DNA of 27,359 bases from Methylovirgula sp. Lineage in GTDB: Bacteria; Pseudomonadota; Alphaproteobacteria; Rhizobiales; Beijerinckiaceae. The notes under the pieces are model-generated. The model saw nothing but the letters and a program-made list of their open reading frames with translations. It made no database searches and was not told the DNA's origin. Where the stretch lies: positions 1-27,359 of the forward strand of contig JASHVQ010000203.1 of NCBI GenBank assembly GCA_030044485.1, written 5' to 3'. Position numbers and translations under genes: made by a program. The stretch's first letter is position 1, and each line of letters starts with the position of its first letter. Positions 25,640-27,359 of the stretch are shown here, in pieces.

Positions 25640-27310
25640 ATGAGTGACGCCGACGAACTGGTCTTCGTGCCGCTTGGCGGGCTGGGCGAGATCGGCATGA
25701 ACCTCGCGCTCTATGGCCTCGGCCCGCGGCGCAGGCGAAAATGGCTGATGGTCGATTGCGGCCTCACCTTCGCGGAGCCGGAGCGGGCGGGCATAGAGAT
25801 CATCTTGCCGGATCCGCAGTTCGCCGAGAAGATCAAGCGCGATCTCGTCGGTCTCGTCATCACGCACGGGCATGAGGATCATATCGGAGCGCTCGCCGAT
25901 CTGTGGCCGGGGCTCGAATGCCCGGTCTATGCGACGCCATTTGCTGCCGGCCTTTTTACCACGCGCAAGGCAGGCGAGGCGGTTATGTCGGATCTGCAGA
26001 TCAAGGTCGTTACCCAAGGCTCGCGGTTCAGGATCGACCCCTTCGATGTCGAGTTCATTCCCGTCGCGCATTCGATTCCGGAGAGCTGTGCGCTGGCGAT
26101 CCGCACAAGCTGCGGCACGATCCTGCATAGCGGCGACTGGAAAATCGATCCCGACCCGGGCCTTGGCAAACCAACCGACAGCAAAAGGCTGATCGAGATC
26201 GGCAACGAGGGCGTTCTCGCGCTCGTCTGCGATTCAACCAATATCCTGCGTGACGGCGCGAGTCCCTCGGAACGGGAGGTCGCGCAGACCCTGCGCGACA
26301 TCGTCACGGCGGCGCCCGGCCGGGTCGTCGTCACGACTTTCGCCTCGAATGTCGCGCGCATGCGCGCGGTCGCCGAGGCGGCAAGCGCCGCCGGGCGCAA
26401 AGTCATTCTCGTCGGGCGGGCGATGGAACGGGTCGTCGCGGTCGCCCGCGACTGCGGCTATCTCGAGGGCATCGAGGATTTCCTCTCGCTCGATTCCTAT
26501 TCCGCGCTGGCGCGCAACGAAGTGGTCTTGCTCGCGACGGGCAGTCAGGGCGAAAGGCGCGCCGCCATGGCCCGCATCTCCGAGGACGATCATCCGATCG
26601 TGCGGCTCGCTCCCGGCGACACGGTGGTCTTCTCGTCGCGGACGATTCCCGGCAACGAGCGTGAGGTTAACCGCATCGTCAACAATCTCGTCAAGCAAGG
26701 CGCCGAGGTCATCACCGATCGCACGATGCCGCTGGTCCACGCCTCTGGCCATCCGCGCCGCGGCGAGGTTGCAAAATTCTATGAATGGATCAGGCCTCAG
26801 ATCGCGATTCCCGCACATGGGGAGGAACTGCATCTTGAAGAACATGCGCGCTTTGTTGCTCTGTGCGGCGTCGCCCATGTGGTGAAGGCGCGCGACGGCG
26901 ATGTTGTTCTGCTGGCGCCCGGCGCGCCGGGGATCATCGATGAGGTCCCGCACGGCCGTCTCTGCAAGGATGGCAATGCGCTCGTGGGGCTCGATGACGA
27001 GGCTGTGCAGACGCGGCAGAGATTGGCCTTTGCCGGCATCGTCACGATAGCGCTCGCAATCGATGCCAAGGGCGAGATGGCCGGCGTTCCAGATGTGGTT
27101 CTGGCCGGGTTACCGGCCAAAACGCGCGCCGGCCTTGTGCTCGACGAGATCGTCGACGCGGCGCTGTTCGAGACGTTCGATGCCTTGCCGCGACCCCAGC
27201 GGCGTGATGCGAATGTCGTCTCGAGCGCGATCGAGAAAGCCGTCCGCGCGGCGGTGGCGGCCGCCTGGGGCAAGAAGCCGAGCGTCCATGTGCTCGTCAT
27301 CGAGGTGTGA
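25640..27310 (+). CDS. rnj: Ribonuclease J
   Basis: This 556-residue metallo-beta-lactamase/beta-CASP nuclease matures rRNA and degrades mRNA from the 5' end. The zinc motif HGHEDH is at 76-81, further ligands lie in PVAHSIPESCAL and LHSGDWKIDPDP, the beta-CASP part includes TGSQGE and SSRTIPGNE, and HASGHPRRGE and IPAHGEELHLEEHA follow. I chose the ATG at 25640 (MSDADELVFVPLGGLGEIGMN); a GTG at 25631 three codons earlier is possible, and the ribosome-binding site is weak for both. It lies 12 bases past birA and is probably read from the nuo promoter. Confidence 0.95.
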   Translation: MSDADELVFVPLGGLGEIGMNLALYGLGPRRRRKWLMVDCGLTFAEPERAGIEIILPDPQFAEKIKRDLVGLVITHGHEDHIGALADLWPGLECPVYATPFAAGLFTTRKAGEAVMSDLQIKVVTQGSRFRIDPFDVEFIPVAHSIPESCALAIRTSCGTILHSGDWKIDPDPGLGKPTDSKRLIEIGNEGVLALVCDSTNILRDGASPSEREVAQTLRDIVTAAPGRVVVTTFASNVARMRAVAEAASAAGRKVILVGRAMERVVAVARDCGYLEGIEDFLSLDSYSALARNEVVLLATGSQGERRAAMARISEDDHPIVRLAPGDTVVFSSRTIPGNEREVNRIVNNLVKQGAEVITDRTMPLVHASGHPRRGEVAKFYEWIRPQIAIPAHGEELHLEEHARFVALCGVAHVVKARDGDVVLLAPGAPGIIDEVPHGRLCKDGNALVGLDDEAVQTRQRLAFAGIVTIALAIDAKGEMAGVPDVVLAGLPAKTRAGLVLDEIVDAALFETFDALPRPQRRDANVVSSAIEKAVRAAVAAAWGKKPSVHVLVIEV

Positions 27311-27327
27311 GCGCGCTTGATCGCGCT
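27310..27327 (+). terminator. Short hairpin at the end of rnj
   Basis: AGCGCG (27310-27315) can pair with CGCGCT (27322-27327) over a six-base loop, starting at the last base of the rnj stop. No T-run follows, so it is at best a weak or Rho-aided terminator. The remaining bases to 27359 show no gene I can support. Confidence 0.25.
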
Positions 27328-27359
27328 ACATCACACCGGCGTGCGTCTTAGTGCTCTCC

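Noticed and set aside
27318-27359. A possible next gene starting at a TTG after rnj
   Set aside because: Only 14 codons are visible, with no ribosome-binding site and no recognisable N-terminus.

Overview
The window reads as GC-rich alphaproteobacterial chromosome, most likely from a serine-cycle methylotroph of the Hyphomicrobiales (Beijerinckiaceae/Methylocystaceae-like). The grounds are the protein families, the compact nuoA-N order followed by birA and ribonuclease J, a phasin, and a serine-glyoxylate aminotransferase of the methylotroph type. The species cannot be named from sequence alone. Nearly all of the window is coding. I see no tRNA, rRNA, CRISPR array, transposase or integrase.

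Left part (1-4,411). A gene running off the left edge on the minus strand is followed by a small conserved secreted protein (317-688, plus). Next is a minus-strand operon I read as a bufferin-type RiPP system: a Cys-rich exported precursor (BufA2-like, 2417-2677), a DUF692/MNIO oxidase (BufB/HvfB/MbnB family, 1470-2315) and a DUF2063 partner (BufC/HvfC family, 685-1473). It has a good ECF-type promoter candidate and a strong hairpin between precursor and enzyme. Serine-glyoxylate aminotransferase (sgaA) diverges from it across a 522-base gap.

Middle part (4,484-10,240). Here lie an APH-like kinase fused to a P-loop kinase, a convergent zinc alcohol dehydrogenase, a phasin, an RMD1/YagE (DUF155) membrane protein, a DUF3775 protein, and an hsp20 plus host-attachment-family pair. 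A perfect FNR/FixK-type box lies upstream of hsp20 and a long hairpin sits between the two genes.

Right part (10,519-27,310). A complete 14-gene complex I operon, nuoABCDEFGHIJKLMN, has mostly overlapping or near-abutting genes. It runs without a gap into birA (biotin-protein ligase, TTG start) and rnj (ribonuclease J). A sigma70-like promoter lies at 10287-10314. All expected Fe-S ligands and key proton-channel residues that I checked are present, so complex I should be functional.

The most interesting part is the bufferin-like operon. Copper handling matters to methanotrophs and other methylotrophs, and the precursor shows an almost regular Cys spacing. The regulatory sites are read by eye and need testing.
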